A stretch of DNA of 64,000 nucleotides. It comes from Thioclava arctica. GTDB lineage: Bacteria > Pseudomonadota > Alphaproteobacteria > Rhodobacterales > Rhodobacteraceae. The notes beneath the pieces were generated by a model, which was not told where the DNA came from, made no database searches, and worked only from the letters and a program-made list of their open reading frames with translations. The stretch lies in the NCBI RefSeq assembly GCF_040892615.1, contig NZ_JBFRYC010000001.1, positions 512,433 to 576,432 on the forward strand. The letters run 5' to 3'. Each line of letters begins with the position of its first letter. Within the stretch, counting starts at the first letter, position 1. A program made the translations under genes and the position numbers. Below are positions 8,023 to 16,445 of the stretch, piece by piece.

Positions 8023-8786
8023 AAGACCTGATCACCGCGCAGGATCTATCCGTGCGCCATGGCGCGACCGAGGTGCTCTCAAACGTCAATTTCACCATTG
8101 CCCAGGGCGAGATCGTCACCGTGATCGGCCCCAACGGCTCGGGCAAATCCACGCTGATCCGCGCGCTGATCGGGCTGCAGCCTGCGGCAACCGGGCAGGT
8201 AGTCCGCGCGCCGGGGCTGGCGATTGGTTATGTTCCCCAAAAGCTGCATATCGACGCCAGCCTGCCGCTAACGGTGCGCCGGTTCTTGTCGCTGCCCAAG
8301 CGCGTCTCAAACGCACAGGCCCAAGAAGCGCTGGAGCGCACGGGCGTTGCAGGCCTTGGCGCGCGCCCGATTGCGCGCCTCTCAGGGGGGCAGTTTCAGC
8401 GCGTGCTTCTGGCGCGCGCCTTGCTGGTGGACCCTGAAATCCTGATTCTGGACGAGCCGACGCAAGGGCTTGATCAACCCGGCACGGCGGCGTTTTACAA
8501 GCTGATTGAAGAGGTGCGCGCGCAGACCGGGGCGGCGGTGTTGATGGTCAGCCATGATCTGCATGTGGTGATGTCGGCCTCGGACCGGGTGATTTGTCTC
8601 AACGGCCATGTCTGCTGTCAGGGCGCGCCCAAGGTGGTGGCCGAAGCACCGGAATATCGCGCGCTGTTTGGCATGGGCACGCGCGGGGCCTTTGCGCTGT
8701 ATCAGCATGATCACGATCACGGGCATGAGGCGGGCGCCGAGGGTGCTGCTTGCAGCCATGAAGGGCATAAGCACGAACATGTTTGA
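8019..8786 (+). CDS. znuC: Zinc ABC transporter ATP-binding protein ZnuC
   Basis: ZnuC is the ATPase of the zinc importer. The 255-residue product has Walker A GPNGSGKST (about residue 36), Q-loop YVPQKLH, signature LSGGQFQR, Walker B ILILDEPTQGLD and an H-switch in VSHDLHVV. The C-terminus carries a histidine-rich tail (HDHDHGHEAG...CSHEGHKHEH), a frequent feature of zinc transporters that may bind zinc in the cytoplasm. The start codon overlaps the zur stop (ATGA), and the stop overlaps the znuB start, which indicates tight translational coupling. Confidence 0.95.
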   Translation: MKDLITAQDLSVRHGATEVLSNVNFTIAQGEIVTVIGPNGSGKSTLIRALIGLQPAATGQVVRAPGLAIGYVPQKLHIDASLPLTVRRFLSLPKRVSNAQAQEALERTGVAGLGARPIARLSGGQFQRVLLARALLVDPEILILDEPTQGLDQPGTAAFYKLIEEVRAQTGAAVLMVSHDLHVVMSASDRVICLNGHVCCQGAPKVVAEAPEYRALFGMGTRGAFALYQHDHDHGHEAGAEGAACSHEGHKHEHV

Positions 8787-9561
8787 CGATTTTCTGATCC
8801 GCGCGGGGCTTGCCGGGATTGGCCTGACGCTGGCAACCGGGCCGCTGGGCGCATTCGTGGTGTGGCGGCGCATGGCCTATTTTGGCGATGCGACGGCGCA
8901 TGCTGCGATCTTGGGCGTGGCGCTGAGTTTCGCCTTTGGTACCTCGGTTTATCTTGGCACGCTGGGCGTGGCGCTGGCGATGGCGCTGACGGTGGCGCGG
9001 CTGTCGGGGCGGGGCCATGCGATGGATACGATGCTGGGCGTGCTGGCCCATTCGGCGCTGGCGCTGGGGCTGCTGGCGGCCTCGTTCCAGACGGGGTTGC
9101 GCGTCGATCTGAGCGCGTGGCTGTTTGGCGATATTCTGGCGGTGTCGAAAACCGATCTGGTGATCGTGTGGGGCGGGGCGGCGGTGGTGCTTGCGCTGCT
9201 GGCATGGCGCTGGCAAGGGCTGCTGACGGCCACAATCAATGATGAATTGGCGATGGCCTCGGGCATTAATCCCAAACGCGAGCAACTGGTGCTGACGGTG
9301 GCGCTGGCGCTGACAGTAGCGGTCTCGATCAAGATCGTGGGGGCGTTGCTGATCGCAGCCCTGCTGATCGTGCCAGCCGCCAGCGCGCGTCAACTTGCGC
9401 GCAGCCCCGAGACGATGGCGGCGGGCGCGACGGGTGTCGGCATCGCGTCGGTGTTGCTGGGGCTCTGGGCCTCGATGCAGTTTGACACCCCCGCTGGCCC
9501 CTCGATCGTGTCCGCCGCGACGGTGATTTTCATGGTCTCGCTGCTGTTTCGGCGTCGCTAG
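8779..9561 (+). CDS. znuB: Zinc ABC transporter permease ZnuB
   Basis: The 260-residue membrane protein has about eight hydrophobic segments and is of the ABC-3 permease family. FVVWRRMAYFGDATAHAAILG (residues 24-44) is the conserved family segment. The cytoplasmic coupling region is GINPKREQLVLTVAL. The chosen ATG overlaps the end of znuC by 8 bp; an in-frame ATG at 8758 is possible but less likely. It forms the membrane channel of ZnuABC. The gene ends tail to tail with the EamA transporter gene, overlapping it by 4 bp. Confidence 0.93.
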   Translation: MFDDFLIRAGLAGIGLTLATGPLGAFVVWRRMAYFGDATAHAAILGVALSFAFGTSVYLGTLGVALAMALTVARLSGRGHAMDTMLGVLAHSALALGLLAASFQTGLRVDLSAWLFGDILAVSKTDLVIVWGGAAVVLALLAWRWQGLLTATINDELAMASGINPKREQLVLTVALALTVAVSIKIVGALLIAALLIVPAASARQLARSPETMAAGATGVGIASVLLGLWASMQFDTPAGPSIVSAATVIFMVSLLFRRR

Positions 9562-10511
9562 CGATCAATGCGGGCGCGGATCTTGCGCGCCGGTGCGCCC
9601 GATTTGCGCTCGCGGTAAAACACATAAATTCCTGATGCGAGGATGATCGACGTGCCCAGTATCGTCAGCGCATCGGGAAAATTGCCAAAGACCAAATAGC
9701 CCACCAGCGTGGCCCCCAGAATCTCGAGATATTGCAGCGGAGCAAGTAGACTGGCCTCGACCTTGCTGAAGGCCAGAGTGATCAGCAAAAAGGTCAGCGC
9801 GATCAGCGCCCCCGAGGCAAATAGCGCCCCAAGCGCCCAGCCCGGCAGGGCCGATAGCGGCGTGGTGTGGCGCCCCATCAGCCCCAGCGCAAGCTGCGCC
9901 CCCCCGAGAATGGCCGCCCCCGACAGCGCCACCCCGATCTGAAACGACAGCGCCGAGCGGTGCTTGCGCGTAGCCTTGCGCAGCACGATCATATTGAGCG
10001 CATAAGCCAGCGCGCCAAGGGCTGGCAGCAAAACTACCGGCCCGAAAATCTCGAAATTCGGGCGGATTACGATCAGCGCGCCGATCAGCCCGATCGCCAC
10101 CGCAATGTAGCGCCGCATCCCAGGTTTCTCACCCAGAAACGGGCCCGCGAGCAGCGTCAGCACCAAGGGCTCGATAAAGAAAATCGAGATCGCCGTGGCG
10201 ATGGGCATGGTTCGATAGGCATAGATCAAGCATAGCGAGACCACCGCCACCAGCGCCCCGGACAGCACTGCAGGCCAAGACAGCACCGATCCCCGCAGCC
10301 CTTTGCGCGCCAAAAGCAGCAAGGGCAAAAACCAGATCGCCTGCGCCAATGTGCGCCAGACCGTTACGTCAAAGGGGGCGGCGAACCCGGTCAGCGTTTT
10401 GGAAATCGCATCGCCGATCGGAAGCAGCGCCATTGCTGCACACATCGCCATCATGCCGGCGATCTGGGAGGGCGCGGCGTCGGGCTGGGCGCTGAAATCG
10501 GCGTTGGACAT
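9558..10511 (-). CDS. EamA/DMT-family transporter
   Basis: The 317-residue product has ten predicted transmembrane helices formed by two EamA repeats (roughly residues 15-150 and 165-300), as in the drug/metabolite transporter superfamily. WRTLAQAIWFLPLLLL, YAYRTMPIATAISIFFIEPLVLTLL and PLQYLEILGATLVGYLVFGNFPDALTILG are typical repeat segments. The start was chosen because GGGAGG precedes it. Members export amino acids, nucleosides or metabolites, and no substrate can be assigned. The gene is alone and converges on znuB. Confidence 0.85.
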   Translation of the reverse strand: MSNADFSAQPDAAPSQIAGMMAMCAAMALLPIGDAISKTLTGFAAPFDVTVWRTLAQAIWFLPLLLLARKGLRGSVLSWPAVLSGALVAVVSLCLIYAYRTMPIATAISIFFIEPLVLTLLAGPFLGEKPGMRRYIAVAIGLIGALIVIRPNFEIFGPVVLLPALGALAYALNMIVLRKATRKHRSALSFQIGVALSGAAILGGAQLALGLMGRHTTPLSALPGWALGALFASGALIALTFLLITLAFSKVEASLLAPLQYLEILGATLVGYLVFGNFPDALTILGTSIILASGIYVFYRERKSGAPARKIRARIDR

Positions 10512-10683
10512 TGAAACCTCCCGCAAATGCTCCGTGAAAACGGGGCAACATCTTTGATCCGGGCGTTCAGGATGGCTGTGAAACCTGCGGAGAGGCCGGG
10601 CGACGCCATCGCCCTTGCGGTCTTGGTTAGCGCCGGGTCGCGATTGCGTCAAGCCGGGCAGTCGGGAGCGGGCAGTCAGGGCA

Positions 10684-10707
10684 GGGGGCGCAACGCTCTG
10701 CGCCCCC
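10684..10707 (-). terminator. Possible terminator hairpin after the SulP gene
   Basis: A perfect 9-bp stem (GGGGGCGCA with TGCGCCCCC) with a 6-nt loop lies just past the SulP stop. No clear U-tract follows on the minus strand, so it may be a stabilising hairpin rather than a true terminator. Confidence 0.45.
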
Positions 10708-10717
10708 AAAGCCTGGG

Positions 10718-12193
10718 TTAGTGATCGGTGACCGCTTTGCCGCCATTGGACAGCCGGTCGATGATCGTTTCGGTCGCCTGGTTCATGCCCACGACCTTCA
10801 CATCGGTGCCTTGCATGCGGAACTTGCCCACCGCACGATCCAGTGCGGCCACCGAGGAAATGTCCCAGATATGGGCATGCGTTAGGTCGATCACGACGCG
10901 ATCCAGTTTCTCGCGGAAATCAAAGGCGCGGTTGAATTCCTCGACCGTGGCGAAAAAGATCTGACCCTTGATGTAATAGGTGCGCAGGCGGTGTTCCTCG
11001 TTCAGACGCGAGGACATATCGGTCATCTTCGCGATCTTGCCGGCAAAGAAGATCCCCGACAGCAGCACGCCCACCAGCACCCCGATGGCGAGATTATGCG
11101 TGGCCACGACAAAGCCCACGGTGGCCAGCATCACGATATTGGAGGACATCGGCATCGTGCGCAGCTGGCCCAGCGAGGCCCAGCTGAACGTGCCAATCGA
11201 CACCATGATCATGATCGCAACCAGCGCGGGCATCGGGATACGCCCGACCCATTCGCCCAGTACAACGCAAAAGATCAGCAGCGACACGCCCGCCACCAGC
11301 GTCGACAGGCGCTGGCGCCCGCCCGAGGTCACGTTGATCACCGACTGCCCGATCATCGCACAGCCCGCCATGCCGCCGACAAAACCGGTCGCAAAATTGG
11401 CGATGCCTTGGCCGTAACATTCTTGACGGCGATCTGAGATCGTGTCGGTCATCTCATCCACGATATTCTGCGTCATCAGGCTTTCGAGCAGCCCTACGAC
11501 CGCCACGGCGACCGAATAGGGCAGGATGATTTGCAGCGTGTGCAGGTTGAACGGCACGTTGGGGATCAGGAAGGAGGGCAGCTCATCAGGCAACGCGCCC
11601 ATATCCGAGACGGTGTGCACATCGCCCAAACCCAGCCCCATCGTGATCGCTGACAGCACCAAGATTGCGATCAGCGGCGAAGGGATCGCCCGAAACACGC
11701 GCGGCAGCAGATAGATGATCGCCAAGCCAGCCGCGACCAGCGCATAGGTGATCGGGGGCACTTTGGAGGGGTCCAACTCGGGCCATTGCGCCATGAAAAT
11801 CATGATCGCGAGCGCGTTCACGAACCCCGTCATCACCGATTTCGACACGAAACGCATCACATGGCCCAAGTTCAGCAAGCCCGCGATCATCTGGATCACG
11901 CCCGCCAAAATCGTGGCCGCCAACAGGTAATCCAACCCGTGCTCGCGCACCAAGCTGCCCATCAACACCGCAGTGGCTGCCGTCGCCGCCGAGATCATCC
12001 CCGGCCGCCCACCGAAAAACGCGGTGATCGTGGCGATCATGAACGAGGCATAAAGCCCCACTTTCGGATCCACCCCGGCGATGATCGAAAACGCGATGGC
12101 CTCGGGGATCAGCGCCAGCGCGACGACAAGGCCGGACAGGATATCGGTGCGGACATTGCCGAACCATTGGGTCCGCCAGATTGAAAAGGTCAT
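10718..12193 (-). CDS. SulP-family anion permease with STAS domain
   Basis: This 491-residue protein has an N-terminal SulP transporter domain (residues 10-380, about 12-14 membrane segments) and a C-terminal cytoplasmic STAS domain (about 400-485; RVVIDLTHAHIWDISSVAALDRAV). The segment LVVALALIPEAIAFSIIAGVDPKVGLYASF is the conserved SulP signature near the N-terminus. Bacterial relatives transport sulfate, bicarbonate or dicarboxylates, and the compact length is compatible with a bicarbonate or sulfate carrier. Sequence alone does not decide. CGGAG lies before the ATG. No sulfate assimilation genes are adjacent. Confidence 0.88.
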   Translation of the reverse strand: MTFSIWRTQWFGNVRTDILSGLVVALALIPEAIAFSIIAGVDPKVGLYASFMIATITAFFGGRPGMISAATAATAVLMGSLVREHGLDYLLAATILAGVIQMIAGLLNLGHVMRFVSKSVMTGFVNALAIMIFMAQWPELDPSKVPPITYALVAAGLAIIYLLPRVFRAIPSPLIAILVLSAITMGLGLGDVHTVSDMGALPDELPSFLIPNVPFNLHTLQIILPYSVAVAVVGLLESLMTQNIVDEMTDTISDRRQECYGQGIANFATGFVGGMAGCAMIGQSVINVTSGGRQRLSTLVAGVSLLIFCVVLGEWVGRIPMPALVAIMIMVSIGTFSWASLGQLRTMPMSSNIVMLATVGFVVATHNLAIGVLVGVLLSGIFFAGKIAKMTDMSSRLNEEHRLRTYYIKGQIFFATVEEFNRAFDFREKLDRVVIDLTHAHIWDISSVAALDRAVGKFRMQGTDVKVVGMNQATETIIDRLSNGGKAVTDH

Positions 12194-12328
12194 AGGACAC
12201 TCCGGGAATGCAAAGGCCCGCAGCGGGGGAGGCGCGGGCCGAACGACGTCAATTTGAGGCTGGACATATCGCCGCAACGTCGAAAAGCCAAGCAAACCTT
12301 GGCGGATTTCAGAGAAACTTAAGGCCGG

Positions 12329-12991
12329 TTAAGCCGATGTGACGGGTTTATGCGCAAAATCTGCAAGGCTTGTGGCCAAATCGCCATAGCCAGTAAAGCG
12401 CCGTTCATAGCGCAGACCCAACCGCGCTGCCGCCTCGGCAGCCTTGGCATCAAGGGCTGGATCGTTGGTTTGCGCCTGATAGATCAGCCGGTCGTAATTG
12501 CCAAACATCATCTCGATCAGCTCGGGATGGCGATCAAACCCCATCGGGCGCCACACGAAAGCATCGAATTGGCGCACCAGAAAATCGGTGAGATAGAACG
12601 CGGTGATTTCATTCTCGGCAGTCTGGGCGAAGGCCTCATTTCCTTCAAAGAAGGAATAACAATGCGGCCCGGCGATCATCTCGACGCCCAGTTCCTTGCA
12701 TTTTTCCAACAAGTGTCCGCCCGTGCCACAATCTGCGTAAACGACAAAAATATCATCGTAATCCGCGCGATGTTTGACCACCGCATCGGCCACCGCTTGG
12801 GTGATCTTATCGGGATACAGGTGGAGATTGGCGGGCAGGCAGGTCAGATCCAGATGATCCCAGCGATTGATCCGCTTGAGGTCCAAAATCTCTCGCGCCA
12901 ACGCGCCACAGGCAATCAACAAAAGCCGACCAGAGCCTTGCGGGGCCAACCCGTCTTTGGACAGGATACTGTCCCCGGGAAGCTGGGTCAT
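12329..12991 (-). CDS. DUF1638 domain protein
   Basis: The 220-residue soluble protein belongs to DUF1638. LLLIACGALAREIL starts the domain, DLTCLPANLHLYPDKI follows, and VVYADCGTGGHLLEKCKELGVEMIAGPHCYSFFEG carries conserved Cys and His residues that could bind metal. It is translationally coupled (ATGA) to a 52-codon membrane-protein gene upstream. On the same strand the corrinoid protein gene lies about 280 bp further upstream. DUF1638 genes often accompany corrinoid methyltransferase systems, and I recall a genetic link to split methionine synthase in related bacteria. A role in corrinoid maintenance is an inference. Confidence 0.85.
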   Translation of the reverse strand: MTQLPGDSILSKDGLAPQGSGRLLLIACGALAREILDLKRINRWDHLDLTCLPANLHLYPDKITQAVADAVVKHRADYDDIFVVYADCGTGGHLLEKCKELGVEMIAGPHCYSFFEGNEAFAQTAENEITAFYLTDFLVRQFDAFVWRPMGFDRHPELIEMMFGNYDRLIYQAQTNDPALDAKAAEAAARLGLRYERRFTGYGDLATSLADFAHKPVTSA

Positions 12992-13146
12992 TCCACCCGT
13001 GCCATCAACCGCATCACACCCGCCGCAATCAGAACCATCAACCCCAGCGTCGCAATCGGCATGCCTGACATGGCAAACGCCCAAATCGTCACCCCGGCCA
13101 TCACGATGACAAATACGATCAGCATAAGAAAATGTGGTAGCGGCAT
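12988..13146 (-). CDS. Small single- or double-pass membrane protein
   Basis: This 52-residue protein (MPLPHFLMLIVFVIVMAGVT at its start) has two hydrophobic stretches, about residues 6-26 and 31-47, and ends in RLMARVE. GGAGGG lies at good spacing before the ATG. The stop codon overlaps the start of the DUF1638 gene, which is strong evidence that it is translated. It has no recognisable family. It may anchor the DUF1638 protein or simply be co-translated with it. Confidence 0.75.
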   Translation of the reverse strand: MPLPHFLMLIVFVIVMAGVTIWAFAMSGMPIATLGLMVLIAAGVMRLMARVE

Positions 13147-13193
13147 GCGCGGTCCCTCCATTGTTTTAAGTATGGGGCGCGCGAAGCCAAAGG

Positions 13194-13226
13194 AAAAGGC
13201 CCCGACGAAAAAAATCGGAGCCTTTT
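13194..13226 (-). terminator. Terminator after the corrinoid protein gene
   Basis: Arms of 12 bases (AAAAGGCCCCGA and TCGGAGCCTTTT, one mismatch) flank an A-rich 9-nt loop. The TTTT ends the minus-strand stem. It lies 43 bp past the corrinoid gene stop and separates it from the small-protein/DUF1638 unit. Confidence 0.75.
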
Positions 13227-13268
13227 GTCAGGTCAAATGTCGCGGTCGCGCCGCGCAGGTGGGCAAGA

Positions 13269-13970
13269 TCACGCCGAAAGTTGGTTATGCTTGCGTGCGA
13301 TGAAATCCTTGGCCGTTTCCACCGCGACGGCAGCATCGCGGCAATAGGCATCTGCACCGATCGCGCGGCCGAATTCCTCATTCAGCGGCGCGCCGCCGAC
13401 CAGAACGATGTAGTCGTCGCGAATGCCCTGTTCCTTCATCGTGTCGATCACGACTTTCATATAGGGCATCGTGGTGGTCAGCAGGGCCGACATGCCAATG
13501 ATATCTGCGCCTTCGGCGGCTGCGGTCTCAAGATATTTCTCGACCGGGTTGTTAATGCCAAGGTCGATAATCTCAAATCCGGCCCCTTCCATCATCATCG
13601 CGACAAGATTCTTGCCGATGTCATGGATGTCGCCTTTGACCGTGCCGATGACCATCTTGCCCATGCGCGGGGCACCGGTCTCGATCAGCAGCGGCTTGAG
13701 AATTGACATGCCGCCCTTCATGGCATTCGCCGCCAGCAGCACTTCGGGGACAAACAAGATGCCATCGCGGAAATCATGCCCCACGATCGTCATGCCTGCG
13801 ACCAGTGCCTTGGTCAGAATGTCATAGGGGGTCCAGCCACGATCCAGCAGGATATGGGTGGCCTCTTCGATCTCTTCCTTGAGACCGTCGTAAAGGTCGT
13901 CCATCATCTGCGCGGTCAGCTCGGCATCGTCGAGCTCGGAGAGGATGATGTCTTCGTTGTCTTCGGCCAT
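13269..13970 (-). CDS. Corrinoid (B12)-binding methyl-carrier protein
   Basis: This 233-residue protein has the MtbC/MtaC layout. A helical cap domain (residues 10-95) is followed by a Rossmann-like cobalamin-binding domain. The latter contains the base-off DxHxxG motif as D114-I-H116-D-I-G119, followed by GMSALLTTTMPYMK and VLVGGAPLN. In Rhodobacteraceae such stand-alone corrinoid proteins serve as the B12 domain of a split methionine synthase, working with a separate homocysteine methyltransferase (found here at 15340) and a pterin-binding subunit (not in the window). A role with methylamine- or betaine-type substrates is the alternative. Confidence 0.88.
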   Translation of the reverse strand: MAEDNEDIILSELDDAELTAQMMDDLYDGLKEEIEEATHILLDRGWTPYDILTKALVAGMTIVGHDFRDGILFVPEVLLAANAMKGGMSILKPLLIETGAPRMGKMVIGTVKGDIHDIGKNLVAMMMEGAGFEIIDLGINNPVEKYLETAAAEGADIIGMSALLTTTMPYMKVVIDTMKEQGIRDDYIVLVGGAPLNEEFGRAIGADAYCRDAAVAVETAKDFIARKHNQLSA

Positions 13971-14127
13971 GTGCCTGATCTCCTGATAGCCGCCTTGACC
14001 CTGTGGTGGGGCGCGTGGCCCGTCAAGTCTTGGCGAATTGCGACATACGCGGTGTTTCGTGCGACGTCACGCGCTGTTATGCGGTGGCGTCTTGGCAAAC
14101 GTTCCTATTTCGTTCTAGATTGGCGGC

Positions 14128-15222
14128 ATGAGTCTGCCATTCGATCTGCCGCCCACCGATCCCAACCTGCGACTGCGCGCGCGCGGTGCGGCCGCGCAGC
14201 CTGCGGGCCGGTTTGAACCCTATGCGCGGGCACCCGAGCATGACGGCTGGGACATCCCCGAGGAAGAGCGACTGGCGCGCACCGAGGTCAGTGTCGAGCG
14301 CCCGCGCTCTGTTATCACGCGCAACGACTCGCCCGATCTGCCCTTTGACCGCTCGCTCAACCCCTATCGCGGCTGCGAACATGGCTGCATCTATTGCTTT
14401 GCGCGCCCCAGCCATGGCTATCTGGGACTCTCGGCGGGGCTGGATTTTGAAACCCGGCTGGTGGCGCGCCCCGAGGCCCCGCGCGTGCTGGAGACGGAGC
14501 TGCGCAAACCGGGCTACAAGGTGCGCCCGATCGCGATTGGCACCAATACCGACCCCTACCAGCCGATCGAGCGAAAATGGGGTGTGATGCGCGGCGTGCT
14601 TGAGGTGTTGGCGGCCCATCGCCACCCCGTCGCCATCGTAACGCGCGGCTCGTTGATCTTGCGCGATCTGGATTTGCTGAGCGACATGGCTGCTGCTGGT
14701 CTGGTGCAGGTCGGTATCTCGATCACGACGCTCGATGCCAGCCTTGCGCGCGCAATGGAGCCGCGTGCCCCCAGCCCGCCGACGCGCATCCGCATGATCC
14801 GTGAACTCGCGCGCGCCGGTATCCCGGTGCGGGTGATGGCCGCGCCGATGATCCCCGGCCTCACCGATCACGAGCTCGAAGCGATTTTGACCGAGGCGCG
14901 CCGGGCCGGAGCCAAAGCCGCCTCGATGATGCCTTTGCGCTTGCCCCATGAGGTCGCGCCGCTGTTTGCCGATTGGCTGGAACGCCATCGCCCCGGTCAG
15001 GCCGCAAAGGTGCTTGGGCGCGTGCGCGATATGCGCGGTGGCAAGCTGAATGATCCGCGGTTTGGTACACGGATGAAGGGTGAGGGCGAGATGGCCGAGC
15101 TGCTCGCGCAGCGTTTCGCACTGTCGTGCAAGCGATTGGGGCTGGCGCGTGCCTTGCCCGATCTGGACTGCGCGCAATTCCACCTGCCCCCGCGCGCGGG
15201 CGATCAGTTTGAATTGTTCTGA
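14128..15222 (+). CDS. PA0069-family radical SAM protein
   Basis: The 364-residue product has the radical SAM cluster motif CEHGCIYCF (C-x3-C-x2-C, near residue 85), preceded by the PA0069-type SLNPYRGCEHG context. IGTNTDPYQPIE and the VSITTLDASLARAMEPRAPSP segment are also typical. The family is sometimes called spore photoproduct lyase-like, but its substrate is unknown. The N-terminal 50 residues are arginine-rich and variable. It faces away from the corrinoid gene, and the two start about 160 bp apart. No functional tie to the methyltransferase is shown. Confidence 0.9.
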   Translation: MSLPFDLPPTDPNLRLRARGAAAQPAGRFEPYARAPEHDGWDIPEEERLARTEVSVERPRSVITRNDSPDLPFDRSLNPYRGCEHGCIYCFARPSHGYLGLSAGLDFETRLVARPEAPRVLETELRKPGYKVRPIAIGTNTDPYQPIERKWGVMRGVLEVLAAHRHPVAIVTRGSLILRDLDLLSDMAAAGLVQVGISITTLDASLARAMEPRAPSPPTRIRMIRELARAGIPVRVMAAPMIPGLTDHELEAILTEARRAGAKAASMMPLRLPHEVAPLFADWLERHRPGQAAKVLGRVRDMRGGKLNDPRFGTRMKGEGEMAELLAQRFALSCKRLGLARALPDLDCAQFHLPPRAGDQFELF

Positions 15223-15250
15223 AAGCACGGCCATGATCCAATCTCTCCCG

Positions 15251-15274
15251 CACCGAAGATTTCTGTCTTCGGTG
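15251..15274 (+). terminator. Hairpin after the radical SAM gene
   Basis: A perfect 9-bp stem (CACCGAAGA with TCTTCGGTG) and 6-nt loop lie 28 bp past the stop codon. A weak CCCGTTT follows, so termination is plausible but not certain. Confidence 0.5.
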
Positions 15275-15283
15275 GCCCGTTTC

Positions 15284-15297
15284 ATCTGGCAAGAAAT
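15284..15297 (+). repeat. Short dispersed-repeat-like motif, copy 2
   Basis: ATCTGGCAAGAAATACT, followed by CCCGCCGGAGG, lies between converging genes. Thirteen bases match the copy at 4109. Similar stretches with AAATACTCC and a GC-rich tail are, from memory, frequent near gene ends in Rhodobacterales. Confidence 0.45.
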
Positions 15298-15339
15298 ACT
15301 CCCGCCGGAGGCATCCTGCCCCCGCAACAGGCGCTCCGC

Positions 15340-16350
15340 TTAGCTGCGGCGGCGTCCACGCCGTTCGCGCTTAGCGCCACCTTCACCCAGCCCGTCATCT
15401 TCTGACGAGAAGCCGCCCAGCTTGGCGGAAATCTCTTCCAGCGTCGGGCGCTCGCCACGCGGGGTGTTTTCCAATGCGGCCCGCATCGCGCGCAGGTGAT
15501 CGGGCATTGTGCCGCAGCAGCCGCCGATGATCGTGGCGCCGCAATCGCGCGCCATCACCGCATAGGCACCCATCAATTCGGGCGTGCCGTCATAATGGAT
15601 ATGGCCATCGACATATTTCGGAATGCCCGCATTGCCCTTGGCGATGATCGGGCGTTCGGTTCCCGTCGCGGCAAAGCCCAGAATCGTGCGCAAAAGATCC
15701 GCCGCGCCGACCCCGCAATTGGCGCCAAAGGCCATCGGCGGATGCGCCAGCTTTTCGACCATCGCTACCATCGCGGTCGAGGTCAGCCCCATCATCGTGC
15801 GCCCGGCGGTGTCAAAGCTCATCGTGCCACACCAAGGCATACCCGCCAAATGGCAGGCCTCGGCGGCGGCCTTGTATTCCTCGGGCGCGCTGATCGTTTC
15901 GGCCCAAAGCACATCCGCGCCGCCTTCTTTCAGACCCTCGGCCTGTTCGTGAAACATTTCCACTGCCAGCTCATGGGTCAGCGTGCCCATCGGCGCGAAA
16001 ATATCGCCCGTCGGCCCGATCGAGCCCGCCACGATCACCGGGCGGCCCGCAGCATCCGCGACATCGCGCCCGATTTCGGCCGCCAGTCGGTTCAACTCGC
16101 GTACGCGGCTTTGCGCATCATGCAGTTTGAGGCGCGAGGCATTGCCGCCAAAGCTGTTTGTGAGGAAAATATCCGAGCCCGCATCAACCGCCAGCGAATA
16201 AAGCTGCTTGATCTTGCCCGGCTCATCGGCATTCCACAGCTCGGGCGCATCCCCCGAGGACAGCCCCATATTGAACAGGTTGGTACCCGTCGCGCCATCG
16301 GCCATCAGCCAATCGCGAGTTTCCAGAAGGCGGCTTAGCGCATCGGTCAT
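15340..16350 (-). CDS. Homocysteine S-methyltransferase subunit (BmtB-like, split methionine synthase)
   Basis: The 336-residue TIM-barrel protein of the homocysteine S-methyltransferase family begins LLETRDWLMADGATGTNLF. The three zinc-binding cysteines are present: C212 in GANCG and C278-C279 in GGCCGTMP. It corresponds to the N-terminal module of MetH or to betaine-homocysteine methyltransferase. With the corrinoid protein at 13269 it probably forms part of a multi-subunit methionine synthase, the usual arrangement in Rhodobacteraceae lacking full-length MetH. The last 30 residues are charged (KRERRGRRRS). The start follows the MprF-like gene by 95 bp on the same strand. Confidence 0.87.
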   Translation of the reverse strand: MTDALSRLLETRDWLMADGATGTNLFNMGLSSGDAPELWNADEPGKIKQLYSLAVDAGSDIFLTNSFGGNASRLKLHDAQSRVRELNRLAAEIGRDVADAAGRPVIVAGSIGPTGDIFAPMGTLTHELAVEMFHEQAEGLKEGGADVLWAETISAPEEYKAAAEACHLAGMPWCGTMSFDTAGRTMMGLTSTAMVAMVEKLAHPPMAFGANCGVGAADLLRTILGFAATGTERPIIAKGNAGIPKYVDGHIHYDGTPELMGAYAVMARDCGATIIGGCCGTMPDHLRAMRAALENTPRGERPTLEEISAKLGGFSSEDDGLGEGGAKRERRGRRRS

Positions 16351-16445
16351 CAGTGCCTCGATTCCATGGCGTTGTGGGGCGCGCGGTGGGGCGGCCCTTT
16401 TCTCTGTCCTGCCACGCTGGGCGACAATTGGCAAATTCCTTTCCT

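Noticed and set aside
16351..16445. Possible SAM-responsive riboswitch before the homocysteine methyltransferase gene
   Set aside because: The 95-bp leader shows no conserved SAM-II or SAH core and no convincing pseudoknot.
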